The notes: generated from the sequence alone by a model not told the origin. A stretch of 58,537 nucleotides of DNA from an uncultured Selenomonadales bacterium (GCA_900321035.1 ONUH01000014.1:1-58537); one strand, 5' to 3'; positions 34,082 through 43,900 are shown, counted from the first letter of the stretch. Numbers and translations: made by a program.

Positions 34082-34432
34082 TTATATGAGATATTGAAGA
34101 TATACCGCGTAGGCGAAAAGCACAAGCGCCAGCGCGATGGCCGCGAAGATGCCGCGCCGGATCCACGTCTCCCGCGTCGGCGTCATTTCCATGCGCCGCT
34201 GCGCGTACATCAAAAGCAGCGCGACGAGCAGAAGGCTGTACATGCCCTTGTTCACGGCGTCGAAATAACTCCAACCCGAGGCCAAAAGAAACATCGTCAG
34301 ACAGATGACGCCCACCAACACGACGTTTTCCCAAGGCTTGTACTGGCGCCCCTGGGGCTTTCCCTCCAGTGCCTCCTCCATCTTCTGCACGGTCTGGATA
34401 TTTTTGCGGATGCGTTTCGTTTGTCGTGCCAA
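34082..34432 (-). CDS. small membrane protein, function unknown
   Basis: This 116-residue protein has a basic N-terminus and about three hydrophobic segments (NVVLVGVICLTMFLLASGW, MYSLLLVALLLMYA, and IFAAIALALVLFAYAVYLQ). No family is recognised. It is the first gene of the pncB-purF unit. The upstream region is AT-rich with two TATAAT-like boxes on the minus strand. Confidence 0.6.
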   Translation of the reverse strand: MARQTKRIRKNIQTVQKMEEALEGKPQGRQYKPWENVVLVGVICLTMFLLASGWSYFDAVNKGMYSLLLVALLLMYAQRRMEMTPTRETWIRRGIFAAIALALVLFAYAVYLQYLI

Positions 34433-34539
34433 AATGAGTCCACCTTTCCATTATATTGCGTAACGTTCGTATTATAACATATATTTTATAAAAATATCAT
34501 AAATTCCGGGACGGCGGGAAAGAAATTTTCGATTTTCGA

Positions 34540-34568
34540 TTGCGGGCGGCGGGGCGCGCCTGTATAAT
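34540..34568 (+). promoter_or_regulatory. promoter of trmB
   Basis: TTGCGG (34540-34545), 17 bases, TATAAT (34563-34568), about 40 bases before the trmB start. Confidence 0.6.
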
Positions 34569-34608
34569 AATAAAACGTGAAAGATGGCACAGGAAAGGAC
34601 ATGATGGT

Positions 34609-35259
34609 TTGCGCTTGCGGAGAAAACCGTGGATCGATACGGCGATCCACGACTTTGACGATTTTGTGTACCCGAAGGACAGGCCCGCGTCGGAAGCGGA
34701 ACGCGGACGTTGGAAAGAAATATTCGGCCGCCTCGCGCCGCTCTATGTAGAGCTCGGCTCCGGCAAGGGCGGATTCATCAGTCAGATCGCGGCGCGTGAG
34801 CCGGAGCATAATTTTCTCGGGATAGAGGCGCAGCAGGGGGTTCTTTACAAGGCCGCGCAGCGGGTGCGTGAGGCGGGGCTGACGAACGTGCGGCTCCTCG
34901 TATTCGATATTCACGCGCTGGAGGAAATTTTGGCGCCGGGGGAGGCGGACGGCCTATATATCAATTTCTGCGACCCGTGGCCGAAGGCGCGGCACGCGAA
35001 GCGACGCCTGACGCACCGCGCGTTTCTCGAAAAGTATCGCCGTATTTTGCGCCCCGGCGGGCTTTTGATTTTCAAGACGGACAATCCGGGGCTTTTCGAT
35101 TTTTCGCTGGAAGAATTCGCGTCGGCGGGGCTCAAAGCGGAAGACGTGTCCTACGACCTTCATGCGGAAAACAGGCCGGATAATATCGAGACGGAATACG
35201 AAAAAAAATTCAGCGGCTTCGGGGAAAAAATCCACCGCTGCGTCGTGAGGTTTCCGTGA
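34609..35259 (+). CDS. trmB: tRNA (guanine46-N7)-methyltransferase
   Basis: TrmB methylates G46 of tRNA. The 216-residue protein has VELGSGKGGFISQIA, LGIEAQQGVLYKA, and NFCDPWPKARHAKRRLTH, followed by KTDNPGLFDFSLEEF, the family hallmarks. The frame is open from 34540, which is the promoter, so the TTG at 34609, after GGAAAGGA, is the likely start. Confidence 0.95.
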   Translation: MRLRRKPWIDTAIHDFDDFVYPKDRPASEAERGRWKEIFGRLAPLYVELGSGKGGFISQIAAREPEHNFLGIEAQQGVLYKAAQRVREAGLTNVRLLVFDIHALEEILAPGEADGLYINFCDPWPKARHAKRRLTHRAFLEKYRRILRPGGLLIFKTDNPGLFDFSLEEFASAGLKAEDVSYDLHAENRPDNIETEYEKKFSGFGEKIHRCVVRFP

Positions 35260-35393
35260 GATTCGACGCTGTGCCGCATATATATGCCGTGGGGCAGTCC
35301 CTGCGGCGTTTTTCTTTGCGCTTAAGTTTTTATGGAAAAAATTCGATAAACCAATAAGAGGGAGTGTAGAAGCGAACAGGGAGAGGATTCAAT

Positions 35394-36650
35394 ATGATGA
35401 TTTATAACGGCGGCCGCGCCGTCCAGGTTTCTTGCGGAGGCAATCTGTCGCGTAAAGAGGAGCGGGAAGCGCTGAGTAAATTGGCGGAGGTATACCGCCA
35501 ACAGAACGAGAATTATCGGCTAACGGGACGGCCGGATGGCTTGATGGCCGCAAATGAGCGAAAGGGGCTTTTGGGCGATTTGCCGAAAGGCGAATTGCGC
35601 CCGCTCGAGGCGCCGCCTTTTTCCGTGGAGATCAGCCCGGAGGCGCGGCAGATTTTGAAGCGCAGTGGTGCGGAGGCATATGCAGCGGATGAAATGGAAT
35701 ATTTTCCCGTGACGGAAATCCGTTCGGAGCATTTCCGCTGGACGGAAGCAGACGGTATCGAGGAAACGATAACGGAAGCGGACGGCATTGAGGAAACGAT
35801 AACGGAAGCGGAGGAACTCGCCGCACGCAAGGAGAGCTTCCGGCAGGTGTTTACGGCCGCGATCAGCCAGAGCATCGGCGAAATCCTGAAGCCGCGCGCG
35901 ACCTATGAGGAGGCTTTTGACGCGCTGTACATGCGGGAGGGCGTCGCCTGGAAATCCTCGTTCGACGACAGCCGTTATGGATTCACGCAGATACTGACGC
36001 CTGTGAACGGCGCGTTCGGGGTGCTTGCTACGCATTTGAACGACTACCTTGACCGATTCGGCGCGGAGGACGGCTATTTCGACACGCTGCTCGGCGCTTT
36101 GGACGAGCTCGATATGGGAGACGACAACGCGCTTTTGCAGCAGATGCGCGATATGGTAAAGACCGTGCGGGACGGAAACACCATCAATACGCAAAGCGAT
36201 GGATTCAAAAACGACGTGAAAGACGCGATTGTCGATACCTACGTTGGCGAGAAGAAGAAGGTTTCCCGCCAAAAGGAAGAGCAGGACGGAAAAAAGGAAG
36301 AAACGGCTCGAGGAGGGCTTTCCTATCTCGATATGGAGCGGCGAAAGGCGAAGGAAGAAAAGCAGCTGCTTGACAAGCTGACGGGAAAGGACAGCGACGA
36401 GAGGCCGGCGTCGGCGGGAGAGGTGCTTGCGCAATATCGGCGGAACGAGGAGGACGGGGAGCTTCGGGACAAATTGCGGAAGGCGGATGAGGAAAGACCG
36501 GGCGAAGGAGAACCGAAATCCGCGTCTACGCAGGCGAAGCCGACGGGCACGCCGATAGAAAAAAACGTTGCGGACCGTCTGACGATGTACTGCAGCACAT
36601 GGAATCGAATCAGCGAACGGAACGGATGGGGAACGACGACAGAAGCATAA
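35394..36650 (+). CDS. hypothetical protein with an internal tandem repeat
   Basis: This 418-residue polar protein has no signal peptide or membrane segment. It contains a duplicated ten-residue unit TEADGIEETI (residues about 117-136), a central helical domain (about 150-290) and a highly charged C-terminal half (Lys/Glu-rich, LSYLDMERRKAKEEKQLLDK). I recognise no family. GGGAGAGGATT precedes the ATG. It stands alone with a terminator downstream. Confidence 0.55.
   Translation: MMIYNGGRAVQVSCGGNLSRKEEREALSKLAEVYRQQNENYRLTGRPDGLMAANERKGLLGDLPKGELRPLEAPPFSVEISPEARQILKRSGAEAYAADEMEYFPVTEIRSEHFRWTEADGIEETITEADGIEETITEAEELAARKESFRQVFTAAISQSIGEILKPRATYEEAFDALYMREGVAWKSSFDDSRYGFTQILTPVNGAFGVLATHLNDYLDRFGAEDGYFDTLLGALDELDMGDDNALLQQMRDMVKTVRDGNTINTQSDGFKNDVKDAIVDTYVGEKKKVSRQKEEQDGKKEETARGGLSYLDMERRKAKEEKQLLDKLTGKDSDERPASAGEVLAQYRRNEEDGELRDKLRKADEERPGEGEPKSASTQAKPTGTPIEKNVADRLTMYCSTWNRISERNGWGTTTEA
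35742..35801 (+). repeat. two 30-base tandem repeats
   Basis: Two 30-base units (35742-35771 and 35772-35801) differ at a few third positions and encode the same ten residues; a recent in-frame duplication. Confidence 0.85.
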
Positions 36651-36685
36651 CGGGTAAGAAGCATAACGGGTATATGGGGACGGTT

Positions 36686-36728
36686 AATTCCTGCCGCACA
36701 AAACTTGCATGTGCGGCAGGAATTTTAA
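36686..36728 (+). terminator. terminator before dgt
   Basis: A perfect 14-bp stem (36686-36699 with 36711-36724, AATTCCTGCCGCAC) is followed by TTAATTT. Confidence 0.8.
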
Positions 36729-36787
36729 TTTGGATGCAGAATACTATAAAAAATCGAGTCATTATGCGCGGGAAAGGGGCGAAGCGT

Positions 36788-37801
36788 ATGCAGACGATAC
36801 GGGAGCGGACGGAAGAACTGGAATATCAGATTTTGTCGCCGGACGCTGCGAAAAGCCACGAGGCGAAGCGTCGGGGCGAGATTGACCTGTGCCCGTTTCG
36901 TACGGCGTACCAGCGGGACCGGGACAGGATTCTTCATTCCAAGTCGTTTCGCCGTATGAAGCACAAGACGCAGGTTTATATCATGTCGGGCGATCATTAC
37001 CGTACGCGGATGACCCACAGCCTCGAGGTTGCGCAGATTTCGCGGACGATTGCGCGAGGGCTGCGGCTGAACGAAGACCTCGTGGAGGCGATAGCGCTGG
37101 GACATGACGTGGGGCATACGCCTTTCGGGCATTCCGGCGAGGCGGCGATGGCGGAGCTTTGTGGCCATTTCGCCCATAACGAGCAAAGCCTGCGGGTCGT
37201 CGATTATTTGGAGCGAGAGGGCGCGGGGCTGAACCTGACGGACGCCGTCAGGGACGGCATCGTCCACCACACGGGCAAGGAAAAGGCGAAAACATTGGAA
37301 GGGCGCATTGTACATCATGCCGATCGCATCGCGTATCTCTGCCATGATTATGACGACAGTCTGCGGGCAGGTCTGCTTCGGCCGGAGGATTTGCCGCCGA
37401 TTGTGGCGGACGCGCTGGGCGATGCGCATTCGGCGATGATCACGGGTTTTGTATCGGATATCATCACGTTTTCGGAGGGAACGCACGATATTTCGTTTTC
37501 TCCGGCGCTGCAGGAAGTAATGAAGGTTTTCCGTTCGTTCATGTTCGAGCGGATTTATCATTCCACGAAACTCGCACGGGAGCGGGAACAGGCTGTTTTT
37601 GTACTGCGCCAGCTTTACGAATATTTTATCCGGCATTTTGACCGGCTGCCGCAGGAATTTCTCGACCGCGAAGAGCGCTGGGGACGGCAGCAGACCGTCG
37701 TGGATTATGTGGCGGGATTGACGGACAGCTACGCGGTGCAGCTTTTCCATGAGATTTTCGTGCCGCCGGTAGGCATGACGATCAAGGGGCATATCGGATA
37801 G
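36788..37801 (+). CDS. dgt: deoxyguanosinetriphosphate triphosphohydrolase-like protein
   Basis: This HD-domain enzyme splits dNTPs to deoxynucleoside and triphosphate. The 337-residue protein has RDRDRILHSKSFRRMKHKTQ, the HD ligands in 'MTHSLEVAQISRTIARGL' and ALGHDVGHTPFGHSGE, and a second His-Asp region (VHHADRIAYLCHDYDD). ATG 36788 follows GGAAAGGGG. The pair dgt-dnaG-rpoD is common in Firmicutes. Confidence 0.92.
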   Translation: MQTIRERTEELEYQILSPDAAKSHEAKRRGEIDLCPFRTAYQRDRDRILHSKSFRRMKHKTQVYIMSGDHYRTRMTHSLEVAQISRTIARGLRLNEDLVEAIALGHDVGHTPFGHSGEAAMAELCGHFAHNEQSLRVVDYLEREGAGLNLTDAVRDGIVHHTGKEKAKTLEGRIVHHADRIAYLCHDYDDSLRAGLLRPEDLPPIVADALGDAHSAMITGFVSDIITFSEGTHDISFSPALQEVMKVFRSFMFERIYHSTKLAREREQAVFVLRQLYEYFIRHFDRLPQEFLDREERWGRQQTVVDYVAGLTDSYAVQLFHEIFVPPVGMTIKGHIG

Positions 37802-37814
37802 AACCCGAGGAGAA

Positions 37815-37847
37815 AAAATTCTTTTCATCGGCGAAAGGATTTTTTTG
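37815..37847 (+). terminator. weak terminator after dgt
   Basis: AAATTCTTTTC pairs imperfectly with GAAAGGATTT and is followed by a T run (TTTTTTTGATT). Confidence 0.5.
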
Positions 37848-37897
37848 ATTTATATGGAATATAAGGACTGTAAAAATTTTTATGATCGGTGACCGAT

Positions 37898-39691
37898 ATG
37901 AGAACTGCGGAGATGGACGCTTTTGTCGCGCAGGTACGCGAGCGCTCGGATATCTTGGGCGTGGTGGCGTCCTATGTCCCGCTGAAACGAAAAGGCGGGC
38001 GGTATTGGGGCTGCTGTCCCTTCCATTCGGAAAAGACGCCGTCGTTTTCCGTTGTGCCGGACGAGGGATTTTTTTATTGCTTCGGCTGTCACGCGGGGGG
38101 AAATGTTTTCAAGTTCATTTCCATGATTGAAAATGTATCCTATTTTGACGCGATACGAATGCAGGCGGAAAAGCTTGGGATTGAGATGCCGGAGCGGGAA
38201 AAGTCCGAGAAGGAACTGGCCCGAGAGCGGAAACTCGACGATCTGCGAAAATTGGCAGAGATGGCCCAGCGATTTTTCCATAATTGTCTTGTGCAGACGC
38301 GGTATGGCGAGGCGGGGCTTCGGTATTTTACAGGCCGGGGCGTCGGAGAGGCCGTGATTGAGGAGTTTGGGCTCGGATTTGCGCCGGACGCGCCGGGAAA
38401 GCTTCACGACGCGTTTTTGAAACGAGGCGTCAGTGAGAAGCTGCTTTTGGAATGCGGGCTTGTCGTGGAGCGCCAGGGCGGCGTTTACGATAAATTCCGA
38501 AACCGCGTGATGATTCCCATCGCCGATGACCGAGGGCGCGTGGTAGGCTTTGGCGGGCGCGTCCTGGGCGACGGCGTTCCGAAGTACCTGAATTCGCCGG
38601 AAACGCCGCTGTTCAATAAGCGGCGTCTCCTGTTCGGTTTAAATCGGGCCAAAAAGGCGATACGGGAGACGGGCAGGGCGATTCTCGTCGAAGGATATAT
38701 GGACGCAATTTCTTTGGCGGCGGCGGGCGTTCCAAACGCGGTGGCGTCGCTGGGAACGGCGTTCACGGCGGAGCAATGCAGGCTGCTGCTCCGTTATGCG
38801 AAAGAGATCTGCTTTTGCTACGACAGCGATGATGCCGGACAGCGGGCTACAGTGCGGGCGCTTTCCATTGTCCGTCGGACGGATGCGAAAGCCAAGGTGC
38901 TGATTGTCCCCGAGGGCAAAGATCCCGACGAATATGTGCGCAAACACGGAGGAGAAGCGTTCCAGACATTAGCGGAGAACGCGTTGTCCATAGAAGAATT
39001 TCATTTTCGGTACGCGCTGCGGATGAATGACATACGCACGCTGGAAGGAAAGAACCGGGCGCTTCGCGCATTTCTACCGACGCTGAAAGCCTCGGGACCT
39101 GTGGAGAGAAACGAGTATATCGGAAAGCTGCAGAGCAATCTCGGCATTGACGAAGGCATCATTCGGCAGGAACTGTCCGCGTATCAGGGAGACGACCCGG
39201 CGGAGGAGATTCGCCCACGGACGCAGCGGCCTGTGACGCGAAAGGCGGACGGGGCGGTGCAGCGGGCGGGACGCGTACTGATTCGCATGGCGTGGCGAGA
39301 CCCCGGCGTGGCGGCGTCCGTCATGGCGGATTTGGAGGAAGCGCCGTTTCCGTATCCGCCGCATGAGGCGCTCTTGCGATATATCGCGCGGTGCGCCGGC
39401 GAGCATCGGAGCCCGTCGGACGAAGAAGTCCTGGAAGATCTGGGCGAGGAAATGGCCGCCGAGCTTTCACGGATTTTGACCGAAGAAATCGACGCGCAGG
39501 ATGAAGATTACGATAAATATTTGCAGGTCATCCTGCTTGCGCAGCTGCGGTTCGCCTTTGAAGAGCACCGTCTCCGGGCGGATGAAATGGAAAGAAAAGG
39601 AAATTCTGATTTCTTGCAGGAATTACAAAAAAGTCAGCGAATAAAAAAGAGAATAGATAAATTGAATCAAGATTTAACGACGAATGGATGA
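37898..39691 (+). CDS. dnaG: DNA primase
   Basis: DnaG makes RNA primers at the replication fork. The 597-residue protein has the CHC2 zinc finger (GCCPFHSEKTPSFSV then FFYCFGCHAGGNVF), the TOPRIM acidic motif 'ILVEGYMDAISL' and CYDSDDAGQRATVRA, and a C-terminal helicase-binding domain. Start is uncertain: ATG 37898 has only GGTGA before it, and an in-frame GTG at 37889 is possible. rpoD follows, forming the classical macromolecular synthesis unit. Confidence 0.96.
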   Translation: MRTAEMDAFVAQVRERSDILGVVASYVPLKRKGGRYWGCCPFHSEKTPSFSVVPDEGFFYCFGCHAGGNVFKFISMIENVSYFDAIRMQAEKLGIEMPEREKSEKELARERKLDDLRKLAEMAQRFFHNCLVQTRYGEAGLRYFTGRGVGEAVIEEFGLGFAPDAPGKLHDAFLKRGVSEKLLLECGLVVERQGGVYDKFRNRVMIPIADDRGRVVGFGGRVLGDGVPKYLNSPETPLFNKRRLLFGLNRAKKAIRETGRAILVEGYMDAISLAAAGVPNAVASLGTAFTAEQCRLLLRYAKEICFCYDSDDAGQRATVRALSIVRRTDAKAKVLIVPEGKDPDEYVRKHGGEAFQTLAENALSIEEFHFRYALRMNDIRTLEGKNRALRAFLPTLKASGPVERNEYIGKLQSNLGIDEGIIRQELSAYQGDDPAEEIRPRTQRPVTRKADGAVQRAGRVLIRMAWRDPGVAASVMADLEEAPFPYPPHEALLRYIARCAGEHRSPSDEEVLEDLGEEMAAELSRILTEEIDAQDEDYDKYLQVILLAQLRFAFEEHRLRADEMERKGNSDFLQELQKSQRIKKRIDKLNQDLTTNG

Positions 39692-39749
39692 GTGATGGCT
39701 TGAAAGAGAGAACAATTCGTGAATTCATCGGGAAAGGGGGCGGCAGGAC

Positions 39750-41831
39750 ATGGCGGTAAAGAAAACGACGAAGAAGGTTGCTGCAGAAACCAAGAGCGTC
39801 AAGGCCTCGTCAAAAAAGCAGACGCAGGCGGACGAAAAGAAAAAGACCGGTAAAGCGACCGTGAAGGCGTCCGCCGAGAAAACGGCGAAGGCGAAAACAT
39901 CCGCCGAGAAACCGAAAAAGGCAAAAACGTCCGCTGCATCCTTGAAGCAGACGAAGTCGAAGGCGGCCGCCGGAAAGTCTTCCGCACCTAAGAATGCGGG
40001 CGCGAAAGCCGCGCAGCCAGCAGCTACGAAAAAGGCGGATAAGAAAGCCTCTGGGACAGGGAAAAAGGCTGTGAAGACGGAGTCCGCCAAGGCGGCGAAA
40101 AAACCTGCGGCTCCCGCGGCAAAGCCTGCGAAAAAAGCGGCTCCGAAGACGGGGCAGAACGCAAAAGCAAAGAGCGCTCCGGCGAAAGAAGTAAAAGAAA
40201 AAAATACCAAGAATAAAACCGTCAAAGCAAGCGAGACCGTTCAAAAGAAAGCTGCGGACAAGAAAAAGACGCAGCCGAAGGCGGACGGGAAAAAAGCGCC
40301 GGAGAAAGACAAGGCGAAAAAAGCGGCGGCGGAAGCGAAAAAAACATCTGCCGAGCCGAAGAAATCGCCTGCAAAGACAAAAGGCGCGGAGCCTTCTTCC
40401 TCGAAGAAGGCAAAAGCGGATACAGGAAAGAGCGAAAAAGCGAAAAAAGATTCCGTCAAGGGAAAAAGCGCTGCGGATACGAAATCGAAAAAATCCGTGA
40501 AAGAGGACGGAAAGAAAAAGAGCACGACGACCAAGTCGAAGCCGACGCAGGAGGCTGTTTCGACGGTTGCCGAAAAGCCGGAAGAAACGAAAAAATCCGG
40601 TAAAAAAGGAAAAGAAGGCGGCGCTTCCGAAAAGCCCGAGGAGAAGGGCAAGAGGCAGCCTGCACCGAAAAAGCCGACGGAGAAGGGGAAGAAACCTGTT
40701 CCGAAGCCGGAGCCTGTCGATGAGGAAGAGACGGGAAACAGTGCGCCACGCACCGTCCAGGAAGTGACGCGCGAGTTGATCGAGCGCGGCAAAAAGGCGG
40801 GCAATACGCTGACTTACGGGGAGATTCTTGAGGCGTTCCAGAATCATGACGTTTCTCCCGAGATGCTGGACGAGTTGTATGAGACCTTCGGTAAACAGGG
40901 AATAGATCTCGTCGACGAGACGGCGGACTCTGACAATGAAGCCGGCGACGGCGCGATGGAAAAGTCTGAGGAGGAAATAGATCTTTCCATTCCGGAAGGC
41001 ATCAGCATCGACGATCCGGTTCGTATGTATCTGAAAGAGATTGGGCGCGTACCTTTGCTGACGGCGGAAGAAGAGATCATGCTCGCCAAGCGGATGGAGG
41101 CGGGAGACGAAGAAGCACAGAACCGTCTTGCGGAAGCCAATCTCCGTCTTGTGGTCAGTATTGCGAAACGCTATGTGGGCCGCGGGATGCTGTTCCTCGA
41201 TCTTATACAGGAAGGCAATCTCGGTCTCATCAAAGCGGTCGAAAAATTTGATTACAACAAAGGTTATAAGTTCAGCACCTATGCCACATGGTGGATACGG
41301 CAGGCAATCACTCGCGCGATCGCCGACCAGGCTCGCACGATCCGCATTCCTGTGCACATGGTCGAGACCATTAACAAGCTCATTCGCATTTCGCGGCAGC
41401 TTTTGCAGCAGTTGGGGCGGGACCCCACGCCGGATGAGATTGCGCAGGAGATGGAAATCAGCGTCGATCGGGTGCGTGAGATCATGAAAATCGCGCAGGA
41501 GCCTGTTTCCCTTGAAACGCCCATTGGCGAGGAGGAGGACTCCCACCTCGGCGACTTCATTGAGGATCACGACGCGCCGGCTCCGGCGGACGCGGCTTCA
41601 TTCCTGCTTTTGAAGGAACAGTTGGAGGAAGTGCTTGATACGCTGACGCCGAGGGAGGAAAAGGTGCTTCGGCTTCGTTTCGGGCTGGACGACGGCAGAG
41701 CGCGCACGCTGGAAGAGGTTGGACAGAATTTTGGCGTTACCCGCGAGCGTATTCGACAGATTGAGGCGAAGGCGCTTCGCAAGTTGCGTCACCCGAGCAG
41801 AAGCCACAAGCTGCGTGATTTCCTTGACTGA
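39750..41831 (+). CDS. rpoD: primary sigma factor RpoD with long Lys/Ala-rich N-terminal extension
   Basis: The C-terminal half is a standard sigma-70: region 1.1-like (residues about 333-390, [20 protein letters not shown]), region 1.2 ([16 protein letters not shown]), region 2 ([37 protein letters not shown]), region 3, and region 4 with the helix-turn-helix ([20 protein letters not shown]). About 330 residues in front are almost only Lys, Ala, Glu, Ser, Thr and Pro in histone-H1-like repeats ([23 protein letters not shown]). The start ATG 39750 follows AAAGGGGGCGG, so the extension is within the natural frame, and there is no other plausible start near region 1.1. Confidence 0.97.
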   Translation: MAVKKTTKKVAAETKSVKASSKKQTQADEKKKTGKATVKASAEKTAKAKTSAEKPKKAKTSAASLKQTKSKAAAGKSSAPKNAGAKAAQPAATKKADKKASGTGKKAVKTESAKAAKKPAAPAAKPAKKAAPKTGQNAKAKSAPAKEVKEKNTKNKTVKASETVQKKAADKKKTQPKADGKKAPEKDKAKKAAAEAKKTSAEPKKSPAKTKGAEPSSSKKAKADTGKSEKAKKDSVKGKSAADTKSKKSVKEDGKKKSTTTKSKPTQEAVSTVAEKPEETKKSGKKGKEGGASEKPEEKGKRQPAPKKPTEKGKKPVPKPEPVDEEETGNSAPRTVQEVTRELIERGKKAGNTLTYGEILEAFQNHDVSPEMLDELYETFGKQGIDLVDETADSDNEAGDGAMEKSEEEIDLSIPEGISIDDPVRMYLKEIGRVPLLTAEEEIMLAKRMEAGDEEAQNRLAEANLRLVVSIAKRYVGRGMLFLDLIQEGNLGLIKAVEKFDYNKGYKFSTYATWWIRQAITRAIADQARTIRIPVHMVETINKLIRISRQLLQQLGRDPTPDEIAQEMEISVDRVREIMKIAQEPVSLETPIGEEEDSHLGDFIEDHDAPAPADAASFLLLKEQLEEVLDTLTPREEKVLRLRFGLDDGRARTLEEVGQNFGVTRERIRQIEAKALRKLRHPSRSHKLRDFLD

Positions 41832-41852
41832 CGGAGGACGGGACAGTATAAT
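41824..41852 (+). promoter_or_regulatory. promoter of tRNA-Asn
   Basis: TTGACT (41824-41829), 17 bases, TATAAT (41847-41852) ends 15 bases before the tRNA; the -35 overlaps the rpoD stop. Confidence 0.75.
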
Positions 41853-41867
41853 GACTTCATCCGTTAT

Positions 41868-41943
41868 TCCTTGATAGCTCAGTCGGTAGAGCAATCGGCT
41901 GTTAACCGATCGGTCGCAGGTTCGAGTCCTGCTCAAGGAGCCA
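41868..41943 (+). tRNA. tRNA-Asn (anticodon GTT)
   Basis: The 76-base cloverleaf has acceptor arms TCCTTGA/TCAAGGA, a D arm with AGCTCAGTCGGTAGAGC, anticodon GTT at 41901-41903 within ATCGGCTGTTAACCGAT, the TpsiC arm GCAGGTTCGAGTCCTGC, and an encoded CCA end. Confidence 0.98.
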
Positions 41944-41952
41944 GAAAAATGA

Positions 41953-41978
41953 GCCGCCGAGGACATCGGCGGCTTTTT
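41953..41978 (+). terminator. terminator after tRNA-Asn
   Basis: GCCGCCGA (41953-41960) pairs with TCGGCGGC (41966-41973), then TTTTT. Confidence 0.85.
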
Positions 41979-41998
41979 CGTATGAAAGGAGGCGCGTC

Positions 41999-42703
41999 AT
42001 GCGTCTTGACGGTCGGCTTGCGGCAGTGGCGGCGCTTGTGCCGCGAGGCGCGCGGGCGGCAGATGTGGGAACCGATCACGCCTATCTCGCCATTGCGCTG
42101 CTTAATGAACAAGACGTGGAAACGGTCATCGTCACGGACAAGAATGAAGGACCCTGTGCGGCGGCGCGACGGACGATCTCGGCGTCCGGTTTTACAAATC
42201 GGGTGCAGGTTCGTTTGGGCGACGGGCTTGCGCCGCTTTCGCCGGGAGAGGTCGATACGGTCTGCATCGCGGGCATGGGCGGCGGCTTGATTGCGTCGAT
42301 TCTTGCGGCGGGTGCGGAGGTGCTGGCGGAGGTTTCGCGGCTCGTACTTCAGCCGATGAACGATGCGGCGGCGCTTCGACAATGGCTGTATGACAACGGC
42401 TGGCATATCGTGGAGGAAAGCCTCGCGACGGCGGACGGTCGGCTTTATGAAATCATCGCGGCGGAACCGGGAACGGAAGAGACGCCGGAGCCATGGCTTT
42501 TGACGCTGGGGCCTGTGCTTTGGCGCGATCGTCCGCCGCTTTTTGCGCGTCATGTCAAGGCGCAGACAGAGCGGCTTCGCCGCATCCTGTACGGTATGGA
42601 AAAAAGCGAGACGGCGCGCGAAAGCGAGGCGTATCGAAAAATTGCAGGCGAGCTTTCGGAGATAGAGCGCCGTTTGAAGAGCGGAGAGGAGCGACTGGTA
42701 TGA
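41999..42703 (+). CDS. trmK: tRNA (adenine22-N1)-methyltransferase
   Basis: TrmK methylates A22 of tRNA. The 234-residue protein has the SAM motif ADVGTDHAYLAIAL, 'VCIAGMGGGLIASIL' with the catalytic loop, and LQPMNDAAALRQWLYDNGW. Start ATG 41999 follows AAAGGAGG. Its stop overlaps the next start (ATGA), the usual trmK-nif3 pair downstream of rpoD in Firmicutes. Confidence 0.95.
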   Translation: MRLDGRLAAVAALVPRGARAADVGTDHAYLAIALLNEQDVETVIVTDKNEGPCAAARRTISASGFTNRVQVRLGDGLAPLSPGEVDTVCIAGMGGGLIASILAAGAEVLAEVSRLVLQPMNDAAALRQWLYDNGWHIVEESLATADGRLYEIIAAEPGTEETPEPWLLTLGPVLWRDRPPLFARHVKAQTERLRRILYGMEKSETARESEAYRKIAGELSEIERRLKSGEERLV

Positions 42704-43494
42704 TTAAGTGTCGGGAAGTCATGGACGTCATGGAGCGCATTGCGCCAAAGCGGTTGGCGGAGGATTGGGACAATCCGGGGCTTCTCGTTGGAAGTCCGGA
42801 CGATGAAATCCGACGGATCATCGTCTGTCTTGACGTAAGGGAAGAAACGGCGGAGCGGGCGCAGGCGGAAGGATTTCAGATGATTGTCGCCCATCACCCC
42901 GTGATTTTCAAAGGGGTAAAAAAACTTCGTACCGATCTGCCCGACGGACGACTGCTGGGCAGGCTGCTTCGGGCGGGGGTGTCCGTATTTGCCGCCCATA
43001 CGAATCTTGACTGCGCCGAGGGAGGCGTCAATGACATTTTGGCGGCGCGTATCGGCCTCGATCCTGCGACAATCGTGCCGCTTGGGACGGCGGAGACAAT
43101 TTCGGAAAGTCTCGGTCGTGTAGGAAAGCTTCCGGCGCCGGTGAAGGCGAAAGCCTTCGCGGAACAAGTCAAGAAAGGATTAGGCGCTTCGTCGGTTCGT
43201 TTCGTCAGCGGCGGCAATCATCCGGTGAGAAAAGTCGGTTTGTGCAGCGGAAGCGGTGCGGAGTTCATCGAGCGCGCGGCGTTTACGGGATGCGACGCGT
43301 TCGTTACCGGCGACGTCCGCTACCATGACGCCCAACGCGCGGCGGCTCTTGGCATTCATGTGGTAGACGCCGGTCATTTTGCGACGGAGCAGCCGGTGGT
43401 GGAAATCTTGGCGGCGCGGCTCGTCGAAGACTTCGGGGAAAAGGTCGAGATTGTCGCGGACGACAGGGCGAAGGATTTTTTCGAGATTGTGTAA
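42700..43494 (+). CDS. Nif3-like dinuclear metal-centre protein
   Basis: The 264-residue protein belongs to the YqfO/Nif3 (DUF34) family, toroidal hexamers with two metal ions. Ligand motifs are MIVAHHPVIFKG, AAHTNLDCAEGGVND and HFATEQPV. It is the short form without the PII-like insert of Bacillus YqfO. It was proposed to act in GTP cyclohydrolase-like or repair chemistry, but the function remains unsettled. The gene overlaps trmK by 4 bases. Confidence 0.93.
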   Translation: MIKCREVMDVMERIAPKRLAEDWDNPGLLVGSPDDEIRRIIVCLDVREETAERAQAEGFQMIVAHHPVIFKGVKKLRTDLPDGRLLGRLLRAGVSVFAAHTNLDCAEGGVNDILAARIGLDPATIVPLGTAETISESLGRVGKLPAPVKAKAFAEQVKKGLGASSVRFVSGGNHPVRKVGLCSGSGAEFIERAAFTGCDAFVTGDVRYHDAQRAAALGIHVVDAGHFATEQPVVEILAARLVEDFGEKVEIVADDRAKDFFEIV

Positions 43495-43497
43495 GCC

Positions 43498-43526
43498 TTG
43501 ACGGTGCATTGCGAAATAGTTATAAT
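43498..43526 (+). promoter_or_regulatory. promoter of rnpB
   Basis: TTGACG (43498-43503), 17 bases, TATAAT (43521-43526), 6-7 bases before the RNA start. Confidence 0.8.
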
Positions 43527-43532
43527 CTTTCC

Positions 43533-43893
43533 TGCGAGCATGAAAGGCAATCGCTGGAGGACGTATGCGCCTTCAGAGGAAAGTCCGGGCTCCACAGGGC
43601 GGTGTGCCGGATAACGTCCGGCGAGGGCAACCTCCGGGAAAGTGCCATAGAAACGGAGACCGCCTTCGTCCGTTGGGCGGAGGTAAGGGTGGAAAGGTGC
43701 GGTAAGAGCGCACCAGCGTCCGAGTAATCGGGCGGCTTGGTAAACCCCACACGGAGCAAGACCGAATAGGGAAGGGATGATGCGGCCCGCGGAACCTTCC
43801 GGGTTGAGTCGCTGGAGCCTCCCGGTGACGGGCGGCGTAGATAAATGATTGCCACCATTATTGGAACAGAACCCGGCTTATTGATTGCTCGCA
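43533..43893 (+). ncRNA. rnpB: RNase P RNA, bacterial class A
   Basis: The conserved core is clear: GAGGAAAGTCCGGGCTCC and ACAGGGCGG near the 5' end, AGGGTGGAAAGGTGCGGTAA, GAGCGCACCAGCGT, GTAAACCCCAC, AGATAAATGATTGCC and the 3' P4 strand ACAGAACCCGGCTTA. The ends pair (GCGAGCA with TGCTCGC). Exact ends are estimates from the P1 helix. Confidence 0.96.
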
Positions 43894-43900
43894 AAATGAA

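Noticed and set aside
39810..41570. Long minus-strand frame opposite rpoD
   Set aside because: It results from the GC-rich repetitive Lys/Ala codons; no protein family, no ribosome-binding site.
43509..43894. Small frames over the RNase P RNA
   Set aside because: The RNA core motifs explain the region.
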